Positions 35,096 through 57,700 of a stretch of 64,000 nt of DNA are shown one piece after another. The notes below the pieces were generated by a model. It worked only from the letters and a program-made list of their open reading frames with translations. It was not told the DNA's origin and searched no databases. Every line of letters begins with the position of its first letter. Position 1 is the first letter of the stretch. The translations under genes and the position numbers were made by a program. This DNA is from Oryzias latipes (lineage: Eukaryota; Chordata; Actinopteri; Beloniformes; Adrianichthyidae), in the NCBI RefSeq assembly GCF_002234675.1, contig NC_019871.2:15098331-15162330 (forward strand), written 5' to 3'.

Positions 35096-38000
35096 TGTTA
35101 TGCATATTACCAAATGGACCAAATGTGACTTGAAAAGACAAAATGTGCAGTGGCATAAAGGTTTTGGGCAGTCACTGATTTTGCAAGTAGTACCACTTAA
35201 AAAGAGAAAAAAGGTGTGTCATGTTTATCACACAGTATTTTTATGATTGTATGTAAACTTGACTGGAAAATTATTTAGAATTTTTACAAAATCGCACTGA
35301 AATTTTTTTGCTAAAGATCATGGCAACAGTTGATGAACCACATTGCAAGCTCATATTTTAGGTTTTGAAGAGCATCCTGTTTTTATGAGTCACACAGACA
35401 TCACGGGTACAGCCTCAAAAAATTACCAAAATACTGTGGCTGCAAGAACTACCTCAAAAGAAAGCCATAACACGTCAAAATTAAGCAGTGGTGGAAAAAA
35501 GTCAGTTTGTGTGTTGTGTGGATGTATGTGTTCACACAATTTGACTGCAAGGGACCCTGGACTCACAAAACTGAAATGTAACAATTTTCATTGCATCAAA
35601 ATCATACATGGAGCAGAATTCTACTGACCTAATTCAACAACTTAATGCAAAAGAAAGTCTTGCGATTTTTAATCATAATTTTTAATCAAGTTTTACTGGT
35701 TTTTGTAAATTTCAATGCATTATTTCTGTTGTTTGGGGTATGCACATGTTCACAGCTTTCATAATATGCTGTCGAAGCATTTTATTAAGGTTAAAGTCTA
35801 AACTTCAAGCTATTTAATAACCTTATTTCAACTAATATATTGAGCTGTTGATCCACTAGATAATGACCTCTAGTTGGTGGAGTTGGACAATACGTGAAGC
35901 TCAGCCATTAAAAAAATAGCAAACATAAACAAAGCAAGCTTCATTTTTTTATCTTAGCTTTTGTCTTTTGTGGTCATTTTGGTGAAGCAGTGTTCATATT
36001 TGTGTTCACAGAGGATGTAAAAACAAAAACTACTAAATCTGAAAAACAAGAACTCTCAAATCTAAAAGGAAACAGGACTAGACAAAATCAAAACCTAAAA
36101 CATGAAAAACTAAAACAAGAAGTTCAAAAAACCTCAAAAACTGAGAGGAACAAAAAAGATGATAAGCCATGCAAGCAGAACAGGAATTATCCCAACAACT
36201 GCAAAACAGACATGTAAGAAAGCAAGAAAGGAGAGGCTACTTCCTCAACATATTGGGGAAGAGGGGGATACTGTGGGTCTCCTCAGAGGAAGCAAACAGC
36301 ATGAGTTTTGGATTCCATAGTGAACTGGCAAGTTTTGTTGTGTACTGTAATGGCAATGCAATTTTTTTTCCTGCTGGATCCAGGTTGGTCAGGCCACTGT
36401 CAGGAAAGGATGATACCATTTGCACACAGTAGAAGATGTGGAAAACCAAAATTCTAAACAGTTTAATTAACTGACATGTCACTTAAATTCAACCAAAACC
36501 TAAACCTAAACACCATCAAATTGAGCTGCAACAGAGAAGAATTAAATGCATGAAATGAAGGCGACCTTGCAGAATTCTTCTAGAACCATGAACTTAATAA
36601 CACTTACTGAATGCAGTACTGTCTGAAACAGAAACAGCTTTGATAGTTATAAAGTGAAACCTGGTGTGTCTGCAGGAAGCAGGAACAAAAATATGAATAA
36701 AACCTAAAGATAACATATAGGAAATCAAGCATGAACAAAGAGCAAATGTTGCCAAGCCCCACTGTACATTTCCAGATTCAAAGCCAACCAGGAAGAGTTG
36801 GCTTTGAGAGTTGCAGTTCCTCAAACGACCACTGAGGGCTGGTGACAAAGGGGGGAAAGTCCCCTATCATGTTTGAGATTCCCATTTCACACCCAAAATA
36901 ACCACTTTTAAAGTCTTATGTCAAAAACGTTTCTGTTTATTGCCTTACTTAAGTTAAGCTTTGATGGAGAGAAAGGGTAAGAGTCAGATTTTTTAATTAT
37001 TTGTTTTAATTTTATTGGAGCCCAAACTTCTCCACACAACCTCTACTTTATTTGGTCCCGGCCATTTGGCCATTTTCAGCTCGACATTGAGTTGGGCAGA
37101 GCAAACTGCAGTCATTGTGCCCATCCCACTTCATGGTTCATTTTTGTCCCTCACAATTCCTGTAGGTCAGAGATCATCCCCCCGGTATGTTTATGTCTAC
37201 GTTCGTTATAAAATATAATGAGGTGCAGTATGCTTGTTGAGTCCATCATCCATTTCCTGATTAAATTTCATACTGAAGTGTGTTATTATTGAGATGTAAT
37301 GAAATCAATAAAGATTTTTAGGCCTCAAATGCTCCATCTGATTTGTTTTTGACGGCATTATATAAGAACCTGCCTAAACACAGGACTTCTGAGGGTTGAG
37401 TCAGTGTTCACGGGGCGACCCGTTGAGATTTTGTTCTTGAATAAAAACATTTCCCACCTGTTGCACTCAAACACTAAAACGTTTAAAACTGCAAACAGTA
37501 ACAAACACTAAAGTATTTTTATAGAAAGTGTTCTTTTATTTACACTGCGGCTTTGGATTTATTCCAGAGTCTTTTTTTGTCACCCAAGGGATTGCACCAG
37601 TGAATCATCCAACAATAGGAACATGAGGTCTAATTTTTTCATAGAACAGCAAGGAACCTTAGTGTTTCTTTGAGGCCTAAACAAAATGAACAATTTTCCA
37701 ACATGTCCAGCGGTCTCAATGCCTGATGTGGCTTCATCTTATCATCACTAGTGTATGCAGGAGAGGAGTCATTGGTAAACAATAATCCTCAGAACTGTCA
37801 AAAACCACCTTCCATCCCATTTTTTGTGACCATTACAAAGTTACCTAGCCTTTGTTTTTTTCACACAATACTTGACTGAAAATGAAACACAAGTCTAAAT
37901 AAAGACGACTTTCCCTCTACAACCTCTATTTATTCCAGCTAATGGTTTGAGCTTGTGATCTAACAAGCAAAGTGATATCCATCAGCTGTCGCTGTATAAT

Positions 38001-38867
38001 TACAAAGCCAAAAGAGTAACCTCAACCACAGTGATATTGGGGTAGATAAAAAAAAATTCAATATTGTAATAATATGTTATTTTAATGTGCGTAATTTCTT
38101 CATCGTCATGAAAGCTGACTGTTCAGAAGCCTGACCTAAATAACAAAACCAGAGAAAACCTAATGCAGCAATCATCATAAATCTATCAAAGGCAACAGTT
38201 AAACTTGGAACTATACAGTTTTACAGATTTATAGGATCCCCTTAATTAATTTTTTTTTCGTGACAATAGCTGAAATGTCTGAGAAAATCCTATGAATCCA
38301 AGAAATGAAAGACAAAAAGAACATATTAATTAGTGTTTGTTGTCAGTCTTTAGGCAAGCACCTTGCCTGTTTTTTTTCCCTACAATAATATAAGTATTAA
38401 AATGATTCCCAAAATAATCCCAGGAGGGGTCATTTTCTCAAAAAGAACCAGTGTGCAAAAGATAATTGTTTGTAAATAACAACACATTCAGTCAAAGAGG
38501 AATTTATCCAACTCATAACATTTAAATCTGGAGGATTTTTTAAAATCTGTTTTGAATACATTTTATATTTAACCATGATTACAATAGTGTAAAACATAAC
38601 TCACAAAGGCCGGCAAGCATAGGCATTGTCTATTTGATATGATCTTGTTCTACTGTTCTGTAAATGTAAATGATTTTCAACATTCTTTTTGACTGCTCAC
38701 CTCATAGATTGTCAAAGCAATCATCAAATTCTCAGTTGTTTGTTATAGTTTAAAGGCCTCCTTGACACAACAGTTTGGATTTTTCATTGACTTAGTCCAC
38801 ACCTGTATATTCACTGGATTGTGCCCCCTTGAGGTGTCATTAAGAATTACTAAAAGCACTTTTAAAA
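35096..38867. other. Spacer between smim35 and tmprss4, nothing recognised
   Basis: AT-rich. Includes an A-rich tract (36010-36215) whose Lys/Asn/Gln-rich frame is a composition effect. No exon pattern or RNA gene seen. Confidence 0.4.
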
Positions 38868-39175
38868 TGGGGTTGCTCACAGTGAGAATTCTCTGATTCG
38901 AATCCCACGGGTTCTTCCTGTGTAAAGTTTGTGTGATCTCCCTACGCATGTGTGGGTTTTCTTCAGGCACCCCAGCTTCCTCCACACCGTCCAAAAGCAT
39001 GCTTTATAGGTTAATAGGTTACTCTAAAGAGTCCCTTGGTATACATTTGTGAGTGTATGTGGGAGTGATTGTGTGGCCCTGCAACAATGGTGCCCTGTCC
39101 ACAGTGTACCCTGCTTTCGCCCAACAGTGACCTGGTAAAAACAGGTAAAAAAGCAGGTAAAAACATGAATGAATG
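38868..39175 (+). mobile_element. SINE-like repeat, copy C (5' truncated)
   Basis: Contains GATTCGAATCCCACGGGTTC (B-box-like), CCGTCCAAAAGCATGCTTTA, TAGGTTAATAGGTTACTCTA and CAGTGTACCCTGCTTTCGCC, matching the family seen at 21687 and 34786. The A-box end is degraded. Confidence 0.6.
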
Positions 39176-40560
39176 GATGGGTGCATGTGAAGGATAAAAA
39201 CACGTATCATTCATACTTTTTAAGTATTCATTCTTTTCATTATTGTATAATTCTAAACCAAAATTTTTTTTGCAATCAGTTAATACACTTTTAATTGAGT
39301 ATAACGTACTCAACTCTGCTGCTTTTCCCACAAATGCATTTTCCTCACAAATGTGATGAAAATGAACAGGCTTTTTCAAGCTCCAAGCTTCATATCCGAG
39401 AAGCCTTATTACAACAAAGAAATGATCCACAATTCCTAAATGTTCTAACTTTCATGGAAATATACACTTACGCCCTTCATATTACTGAATTGCCATCATG
39501 ACCAGTAAACTCAAGTAATTATATTAATAACAGGAAAACATCTTTAAGGGTGCTAGATAACATCTCAGCAAATTTCCTGTAAAGCATATCAAGTTGTTAC
39601 TACTTAGTAGAAAGCGTCTCCGATCCTACTTACAGTAACACGGACAATAACAGTTTACCTAGAAGGCCCCTTTCTCTGCTGTCATTTAACACCCTGCCAT
39701 GAGTCAGCTACAGATACAGTCAGTATGGGTTGTGTAACAAACATGTATACTTTACATTTCTGAGCAGTCTTCATGACAATTTCCTCATACTGTGTTTATA
39801 ATAAACCATTTCCCGAGTGATACAAGAGAGTGTCAAAGAACAGACCCTAAGGCTAATCTCATGAGATATCTATAACTGGATTTGTGTTGGGTTTTTCAGT
39901 CATCTTCACAAATATCATCTTTACATCCTTCTTTAATTGAATAAAGCCTGATCATAGGGGATCCTTTCCTAATTATAAATAATAATAAAAACTATTTTAC
40001 CAGCTTCGTGAGGGGTCTGGAGTATTAAACCTTTCCAGAAAATATCGAGTTAGTCCTATTGTTTGCAGTGGCTGTACAACAACCTAATCTTCAGAAATGC
40101 ATTTAATAAATTATTACACTCATGTCTTTGAATAAATTTATTTTGAAAAAAATATTAGATTCTGGCATTAAATTTTTGTTAAGTCCTTCTGATGATTTCC
40201 TTTCAAATTATTGTTGAAAAATGAACAGCAAAAAACTGCTTATTCTATTTATAGGACAACTGTGTAAAACAGGGTAAATATTGCAACACAGACCAGTTAA
40301 GGGATAGAAATATGTTAAATATTTACTTATTTTTACACAGCACTTTACTCTTTTAGTTTAACTTATCAAGTTTAACAGAACACACATAAGCACATAAAGG
40401 ATAGTTTAAAGACCTGGGGGAGGTTCCAAGACAACTTTGAAGCAGAGGTTTTGTTGCAAATCGGTGTGTCAGGTGGAATTGAAGAGGTAAAGAGGAGGGA
40501 TGACAAAACTCAGAAGGGTGGTTCCTACTGAAGCAATAAATATTGGTTCACATCATTTCA
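39176..40560. other. Sequence upstream of tmprss4
   Basis: No gene. Near the right end, 40535-40546 reads CAATAAATATTG, a TATA-like stretch overlapping an inverted CCAAT, about 90 bp before the first donor site. This is a weak promoter candidate. Confidence 0.3.
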
Positions 40561-40564
40561 ATTC

Positions 40565-40638
40565 AAAACACGTAGAGTCTCACGCACTTGGATTTTTCCA
40601 TCAGTTGTACTTCAGTTGCTCAACATACTACTTTCCAG
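40565..40638 (+). other. Probable non-coding first exon of tmprss4
   Basis: A GTAAGA donor follows TTTCCAG at 40638. The TATA-like stretch about 25 bp upstream of the assumed start and the absence of an ATG frame suggest an untranslated leader exon. The 5' limit is inferred. Confidence 0.35.
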
Positions 40639-42367
40639 GTAAGAAAAAGAATCTGTTGGTATTTTAGTAAAATAATTACACTGATGTTGCTTTGTTTGTT
40701 TCAAACTGACTGATATACTGTAGCACCAAAGTATTTTCCCATTGAATCGTTTTACTCAAAATCTGTGTCTTGTCTGTGTGTAAGAACCCAAGGTGTATTC
40801 CTATTGCTGATAATGTGTGCAAACAATAAAAAGGGGATGCAAACTAGGTGGTTTTTTTGAAGAAAAGAAAAATTTGGTAATAAAAATACACATTGTTTTT
40901 TTAAATCTTGTTGCTATAATGTAAAATGCAAATAAATAAATAAAAACATCGGGGTTGGGTTGCAAATGATTGATATGCAAGTGGACAGATCAAGAAGATT
41001 TCTGTGACCAGGAAAAGAAATGAACTATGACACACCAGAAACAGAGTCTTAACCAGGACAACAGAAACGGGCACCATAGGAACTGAACTACATAGGAATA
41101 AATAATGCCTAAAAACCAAAACGGTTCTAGACGTCTCAGTCACAGACACACCTGGAACAAAAATGCAGACCACATTAGCAAATAGAACTAAAACCCACTT
41201 ATTTAAAGTGGACAAGACTGAGAGAAAATGAACTGTGACATGCACTGATAATCAGATACGATTGTCTTACACTAAACAGAAACAGGAACAGAAATGGTAA
41301 AATAAAAATGGATGAAATTTAATATATGTGTTTCTTTTAAAATGAACTGTTTAATATCTTCTTTTCAAATGAGGTCATGCCTTACCCATACTTAAGAATT
41401 AGCTCATATATGTGACTGTCCAGATGCTGTCAAAAGGGCATTAAGTATGTCAAATTTTTATGTGTTTTGTTTAATGATATTCCATGAGTCATGGTCTTAT
41501 GACCGACTGACGAACAGCAACCAACCTTCCATCAAACTGTCAAAACAAATCAGGTATTTTAAGTCCTGTCTCGGCCTCATAACATGCTGCTGCACGCACA
41601 TCAAGACTTTTTTGTTTAATATTTTGATCCACCATAAGCTTGCTTTGGATGTTGTGCTCGTAAATCGTACCGATGGGGTGTGTAATGCTGTTTAAAGTCC
41701 TGTTGGCAATTTGGGATTGTTTTGACCTAATTTTGCTTAAAGTTAGGAACTAAAGCTAAGAGCCAGATCGTTTATTAGTTAAATTTCTTTTTTTTTTATT
41801 GTTGATACGGTCAAACACTATCGTTTTTTATATAAGGCAATGATTCAAAAAGGATTTTAAAAAGAAAAGAAAAGAAGCAACATTAAGAAAACCTGGGCAA
41901 CATAAAATACACGTGACCAAAAGTTTGTAAAAGCTGACGGAAGAATGTGAGCGACACACAGTGGATGACACGCATGTACAAAGAGTGATTTGACAAACAG
42001 GTAGGAGGGTTTAGGTGTCAGGTTGCCAGAACTTGAGTTTTGGTTTTGACAGAAGGGCTTGGCTATTCAAAAACAGCTTCCAGTATGTTAGCTCTGACCG
42101 TCATTCTGTCAGAACACAATGATAGAGAGCAGACTGTATTCTGCAGATTTTAAAGTGTGACAAATTAGGGCAGTCTTCAGACGAGATTAGTTAAATTGCT
42201 GTTGAAAGAATAGGAAAGGAAGATTACGCTGGATTGTTCAGTTGGAGCAGAAAGGAGGAAAGGGCAGAGGACAAACAGGATCTTCAGTGTCAGTGGAGTT
42301 TCACCTCCACATCCTTTGATCTGCAATACACCTGAGGTTCATCCTAATTAAGAAGGGCAAGGAAATT

Positions 42368-51708
<9,341 letters not shown>

Positions 51709-52010
51709 GGCTGTTTGCTGAGACCAAAGCTACTACAACTCCCCTCAGACAGAACCTGAAACTACAGAGGGAGGAAAGTTTCCTTTCTTGTGCAGCATAA
51801 TCAAATTAACAACAAAAAAATAGGAACATCAAAGGGTCCAAAAGGAAAAAAATATAGTAGTCCCATGCTTACATACTGCAAGCAAGCCATGTGCAAGCAC
51901 AAATAATTTACGTAAGCACAAATCAAATGTTCTGTACGTCGTTTACTAACACTTACCTCAGCGGAGACATGTCTTTGTAACATTTCTTTTGCTTAATATT
52001 TAAATATTAA

Positions 52011-52204
52011 CCCTTGTGCGATCCTATGACCCCACCCTTACATTGACGTGTTCTCCCTACCATGACAAAGGTGGAGAGGATTTCATGTAATCCATGGACA
52101 CTAGTGAAGATCACAAATCATTGAAGAAAAAAGGTTCAGCGCACTGTCTAGTGGGTCTAGATGACCCAACTCCCAATGTTAAAGTGCCTACGATAGCACA
52201 AGTG
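52011..52204 (-). mobile_element. TTAA-target MITE, copy 2 (piggyBac-like)
   Basis: 194 bp flanked on both sides by TTAA (52007-52010 and 52205-52208). Read on the minus strand it is colinear with 15071-15273 (for example ACTTTAACATTGGGAGTTGG and GACAGTGCGCTGAACC). It sits inside the probable 3' UTR of tmprss4, so it may be part of the mRNA. Confidence 0.85.
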
Positions 52205-52661
52205 TTAAGCAGCTTAACTTTCTTTTAAGCTGCTCAAAACATGTTTTTAACCTGTACACTACTATTATGTAAAAGACCCTTGTCTATAAACTACATTTTT
52301 GCAAACAGGAATAATCTAAAGCCCTGTAGGACATATAAAACTGTTGAGAAAACCTGAGATTTTTTTATCTTGCTGGTCAATGTATTATAAATTTAGTTGA
52401 GGGTTCATTCATATTGTGCTTTAGAAAGACTTAATGTAATTCATTGTAAGGTTTCAGCATCACTAGTGTTGCAATATGCAGTAATTCATTGATTGTTAAA
52501 AGGTTTGGAAGGAACTTTGTTTTATGCACTGAAATGTACGTGGTACGGCATTAAAAACAGCTGAGTTCTAGTGTTTTTAAGCTGTATCTTGAGTGCCTTT
52601 GGAAAAATGGCAATATTGATGAAATTTAAAGTGCTGGTCACTGAGTTTTTGTCTACCTGTG

Positions 52662-52667
52662 AATAAA
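52662..52667 (+). terminator. Candidate poly(A) signal of tmprss4
   Basis: AATAAA 950 bp after the stop, followed by a T-rich stretch. Using it places the TTAA-target MITE inside the 3' UTR. Confidence 0.5.
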
Positions 52668-52679
52668 TGTTAATTCTAA

Positions 52680-54400
52680 TCCCAGGTTTTTAGACATGTG
52701 CGTGCCTTCAACCTGTAATCTTCTCACTTTTAATTCTTCTTTTTGCAATATAGAATAGGCTGGGGTTTTAACATTTTCATGATAAAACTTATTCTTTTGA
52801 AATATTTATAAGTTAAATCATTGTTTTTAAAGGGAAAATGTGAATAGTGTGATCGAAAAGCCACAAATTGTATTTTGCTATGTGGTGGATTTTTATGTGT
52901 CAACAGTTTGTATACAAAAAAATAAAAAATAAACTGCTTTGTCCAGTAACATGAAAAGCTTTTGAAATTGTATAGAATGTTACAGGACCCCCCCCCCCAG
53001 CTTCATTTATCTTCTTCCCAGAGGATATGAATGTACCATCAGTCCCAAAGGTAACATTAAGAGAAGAGAGATTAAAGGTTATGTAAACCATTCCATGGAA
53101 ATCATGAACAAAAGTTAATCCAAAAGACTGCTGTCATATTTCATATACAAAATAATGACAAAGAACACAAGTTTATGTCTGTGTATGACCATGAGATCAC
53201 CACATGCAGGGTGGAGTGCAAGAGAACAGCTATTTAAATAAAAAAAAATATCGAATACTAGTTAATTTTATGTTTTATAAAAAAATAAAAATCACCATTT
53301 AAGAAAGATTGCAGAGTTGTTTTGGCATCTGCTAGCTTCCAGTATCAGCTCAATAAGGTGTTTGGTGTGAGAAGTAGGACAGTCTTACAAACAGATACAA
53401 CACACATAACACAAAAAGTATTTAAAAAAATTAATAAAAAGGAATTACCAGTGAAAGAAATTTCAGCTGAAATTTGCAAGATGTGTATATTTATTGTCAT
53501 ACCAAAGACCCTAAAAATGGGACTCAATGCCTCCCTGCTTGACACTCAGCATTAGGGGCAAATTTAGGGGCAAATTTTACACACCTAGGTCTGTGAAAGC
53601 TAATGGAATTTTAACTTTACCGGTATTCCACCACATTTTTGCCACTCGATGAATAAAATGAATGTGCAGCTATTGTGTGAGGTGCAAAAAAAACAAAAAA
53701 AAGTTCTATCTTCTTTGCACTTTCCTACAAACTTGTTGGAAAGTCTGACTCAGAGTCTGACAGTCTCCAACAGGTTGTACAAAATAGATATTTGCTTTAA
53801 GGCAAAGTGTAACCAAAGACCCTTGGTGTGTGTGATAAGGAAGTTTTAATCAAATAAAATATACCGGGTATATAAACAGTTATGATGATACTTAAGGTCA
53901 ACCCAAAGCATCCCATTTAGCTTACTCTTTTATTAACCTAATGTCCGCATTTTGGGTTATATTACCACGATAGTTAATTCTGCTTAACTGGGGCCCTGTT
54001 ACTACTTGTTTAGAGGGTTAGCTCAAATATAAGCTCGGTCTTAAGAGGTCAAATAGCACTTCATCAAAACTTTCAGACTTCCTTTAAAAATAAAAAAAGA
54101 CAACCTATTAGATTTGTATCTCTTTTTAAAAATTTCCCCGCTCTGTCGCTGGAAAATTCCCCATCCTGTTTAGAAAACAGTCAGCTTTGAGCTCTTGTAG
54201 CCCCCCACCGAAAGGTCATTTCCCACATTGTAAGCAAGAACAAGAAGGACAAAAACATTTCTTGTGTACGTTTTTTCATTTTTCTATGTACCGGTATATT
54301 CGGAAAAATTAGGTTAACCACTCAAAAAAGTTTCAAAGCCTTGAAGTTAAACATGTAAATTGAACAGTAGCTAGTCATGAAGTAAAAAAAACCCAAAAAC
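52680..54400. other. Spacer between the convergent genes tmprss4 and mre11
   Basis: AT-rich with a C run (52988-52998). Open frames of 60-77 codons on both strands have no family resemblance. This gap is also where the two human-separated synteny blocks meet. Confidence 0.45.
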
Positions 54401-54401
54401 A

Positions 54402-54407
54402 TTTATT
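54402..54407 (-). terminator. Candidate poly(A) signal of mre11
   Basis: AATAAA on the minus strand, about 325 bp past the mre11 stop. Confidence 0.45.
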
Positions 54408-54731
54408 ATCTTCAATTAAGTACAAGCAAAGACGTGAAATTCCAGAAATATCAGTATCTGTTGTTATCAGAGGCATATCCCAAACATTTAATATACATGA
54501 AAGTCTCAGGACACATAACACTTCCCACAAATCTCCACCTTAACCACTAACTGCAGATCTTTTCACAATGTGTACTTTTATTCAATTATTTTGGAAAATA
54601 GTCAAACTGATTTAAAAAAACAGAGGACTAAGAAAGCTTAATGAACGCATGCTTTAAGGTCCTTCAGAACAGCATTGCAGCAGTTTGATTACAGAATTTC
54701 TTTATCTTTGAAACGGAGCATTTGAACCGTC

Positions 54732-57700
54732 TCATCTTCTTGACCGATGGCTGGGGCCTTTAAATGGGTTGTCCTGTTTTACCAAAAAAAATTAAAAGAC
54801 TAGTCAAGTTTAGCTCATTATGGTAGAAATATCCAGCAATGTTTTGAGAACTTAAGATGACTTTTGTGCTTTCAAATTTATTTCAAGTTCTATAGCTTAC
54901 AAGCCATGTTGGTTGTCAGAAAAAAATTATATTTTGTACTCTTGAAATCTTATTTTACCTCCTCGTCATCACTGTCTTCAAAATCAACTCCTCTAGAGGA
55001 CTGGCTCTGGCTTTGAGAGCTGTACTTGGAGAAGGATGCAGATGAAGATCTATGTTGAAACATAAAAAACAAAAAATAAATGAATGTTCAATTAATCCAG
55101 AAAAGAAAGAGAAAAGATTTGCTTTTATGCATCTGTATGAATGTAATCTTTGAAGGAAATATTACTCTTTTGTTTCTAAAGTAAACAAACCTTGAGGGTG
55201 GCTTAGTAACTTTCCTTGCCGGTATATCTTCATCTGAGTCATCAATGGTTATCTGAAGATAAATAAAACATGAGGTGTAATTTAAAAGAGAAAGAAAGAA
55301 AAATGTACAGAAGTTAATATTTGACCTACTTCTTCAGCTGCTGAAGATGTGGACCCTTTACTAAAAAATTTCTGGGATGGAGCTAGAAATGCTGAAAAAT
55401 GAGATGCAAAAACCAAAATAAAGATAGTTTGGAGAACAAACAAAAAAACGTTAGATTATAGCCTGTGACTGTGCAAGTGTGTTAACGTGTCAAACAACTG
55501 TTAGACCTCAGGCCAAAATAACAATCCGCTACCCTGCATGATGTTCTTGCTTTGACTTGCTGCTGCAGATTTCCGGGAACAGGCTCGACCAGCAGGTTTT
55601 GGTTCAGAAGCAGTTGAGCCTGAGGCGAAATAATACCAATATTATAAATGAATGGCAACTTAAAGATCTTTTTTTAATTTTTGGACTCTTTAATACCCTC
55701 CTAATTTGGCAGATGGCAAAATGGGCTGTCCTTCCAAGGAATCTCTTTTATTCTGAGAACACTGAATCACTATAACTTTAAAAATTTCCGCTGTGAAGTG
55801 ATTCCACTCATTCTCTTGCAGTATTAAGACTAAATGAGTAATTCCTCTAAAAGGGCCATAAGAAACACAACAACTGCAAACCTGGCCCTTTAGAAAGTAG
55901 CTATCATTGAACTCAATTTAAAATTTACTAAGAACTAAAAACAAATTCATGAAGCAATAATTCACCTTTCTTTGTATTTTAGAAAAAAATCAGGGACGTC
56001 TCAATAGACTAAATAAGCCTCAATAATAAGGGATGACAGTTGAGTGAAAGTAATTAAGTTGTAAACATTGTGAGAGCCCGTAATAAGCAAAAAAACTGTT
56101 AATATGACGCCTTTCAAAAGGATTTCCTTTCACTGTGATGACTCACCCCTGCCCCTTCCTCTGCCACCTCGTGCTCGGCCTCCTCGGCCTCTGCCGCGTG
56201 AGGGAGGCGGAAATGGATCTGAACCTTCATCAGAGTCCAAAGCAACATCGCCAAGTTCATCTGATATGTTGCGATCTTCAGGATTCTCCCCGCGTTCTAT
56301 TCTGTGAGCTTTGGCTCTGTTCATAGCCTGAAACAAGCAGAGAATAAGCATCTTCCGTAGGATTTTTTACCTTTATGATGTCATTACTTACTTCTCTGAT
56401 CTCGTTTTCTTCTTCTGTTGTATTCTTTTTGGAGTCTCTAAATTGCCGAACCTGAAGATTGACATTAATCCACTCTTTATGAAAACAATTTTTTGTTATG
56501 TACATAAATTTGTATTACTTGGTAAAATCCTCCAACCTCCATGTCGATGTCCTGCTCTGTAGTTACGCCTCTGGCCTGAAGATGGCGCTGTGTCTTCTCC
56601 AACTGGTATCTGATCAGCTCCTCGATGGCATCTTTCTCATCTTTGTCTACAAACTCCTGGATGGCTTTTCCCATGCCTTGTTCAGTCAGCAGGGAGAGCT
56701 GCACCTTCTATGAAGACAAAATCACCATAAACAGTTGATAAAAAAAAAAAAATCCAATTTTATTACTATGTGAGAACATGTAAAGTACCTGCTCAGCTGC
56801 CTCAAAGTACTGTTTAACCAGGTCCTCCACCCTCAGTCCTTCAACTGCAACTGTCTTGACAAGTTTGCTATAATCTACATTCACCTCATCTAATATGTAA
56901 AGAAAAAACAAAAATTATGTAGAACACAAAACAGCTCAAAAGGTTTTCTTGAATTACAGAAATGCAAAACAACCATGTGGGTTTCTGCTGCATTTGCCTT
57001 GAATTTTTGAAGAATTAAACTTTTTTCTCAAATTCAAACACCACAAAGTACATTTTAGAAAAAAAGTTTGGTTTAAAGCACATCAGCAGTAAAAACTTGA
57101 AAAGAAGTTGATTCTTCAAACCTTTGAAGTCCACCTTTTGCTCACGCCGTCTCATAAAGTGAATAATGTCTTTGGGATTTGCGACGCAGTCCACAAACTT
57201 TTGACTGAAACGAGACGTGCTGAACGCCTCAAAACCCCCACTGTAGTCCACCTGGAGGAGGAGACGACGAAGGCCAGCTTGAATAGAGACCAAACATCAG
57301 AGTGGGGTGTCTAAGGGGAAGCACAAATCTGTGCGTGTGTGTTGAACTCACTCTAAGACGGATTAAAGGTTTCTCTGGTGTGAGTGGACACCCAAGTCTC
57401 TCCCTCTCAGCTTCTTCTATCATCTCCGTGACCTATGGAAGGACATCAGAGGACAGGTGAGTTGCGGAGGAACCATCAGTACAGTTAATCAGAACTTTAG
57501 AGCACTACCTTTGCGTAGCACAAATCCTCCACCTTCTTTGTAACCTGGTGTGTGTCAGGAGTGAAGAGGTCCTCATAGTCAGCCAATACCACATCCTGAG
57601 TGATGAACTGACGCACAGTTTTTAAGGGGATCTTCTGCAGGTTCATCTTACGACCCTTCACTCTCAGCAGGCCTATGTGTCTACACATCCACAGGATGGA

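Noticed and set aside
35990-36217. Lys/Asn/Gln-rich frame
   Set aside because: A-rich low-complexity tract, no domain and no splice context.
36990-37220. Plus-strand frame of 67 codons with mixed composition
   Set aside because: No recognisable domain, no splice sites in phase; left unannotated.
56477-56540. Extending the mre11 exon to a donor at about 56516 (CAA followed by GTAATA)
   Set aside because: Ending at 56537 (GAG followed by GTTGGA) restores the conserved [11 protein letters not shown] alignment to human MRE11; the longer version inserts unrelated residues.
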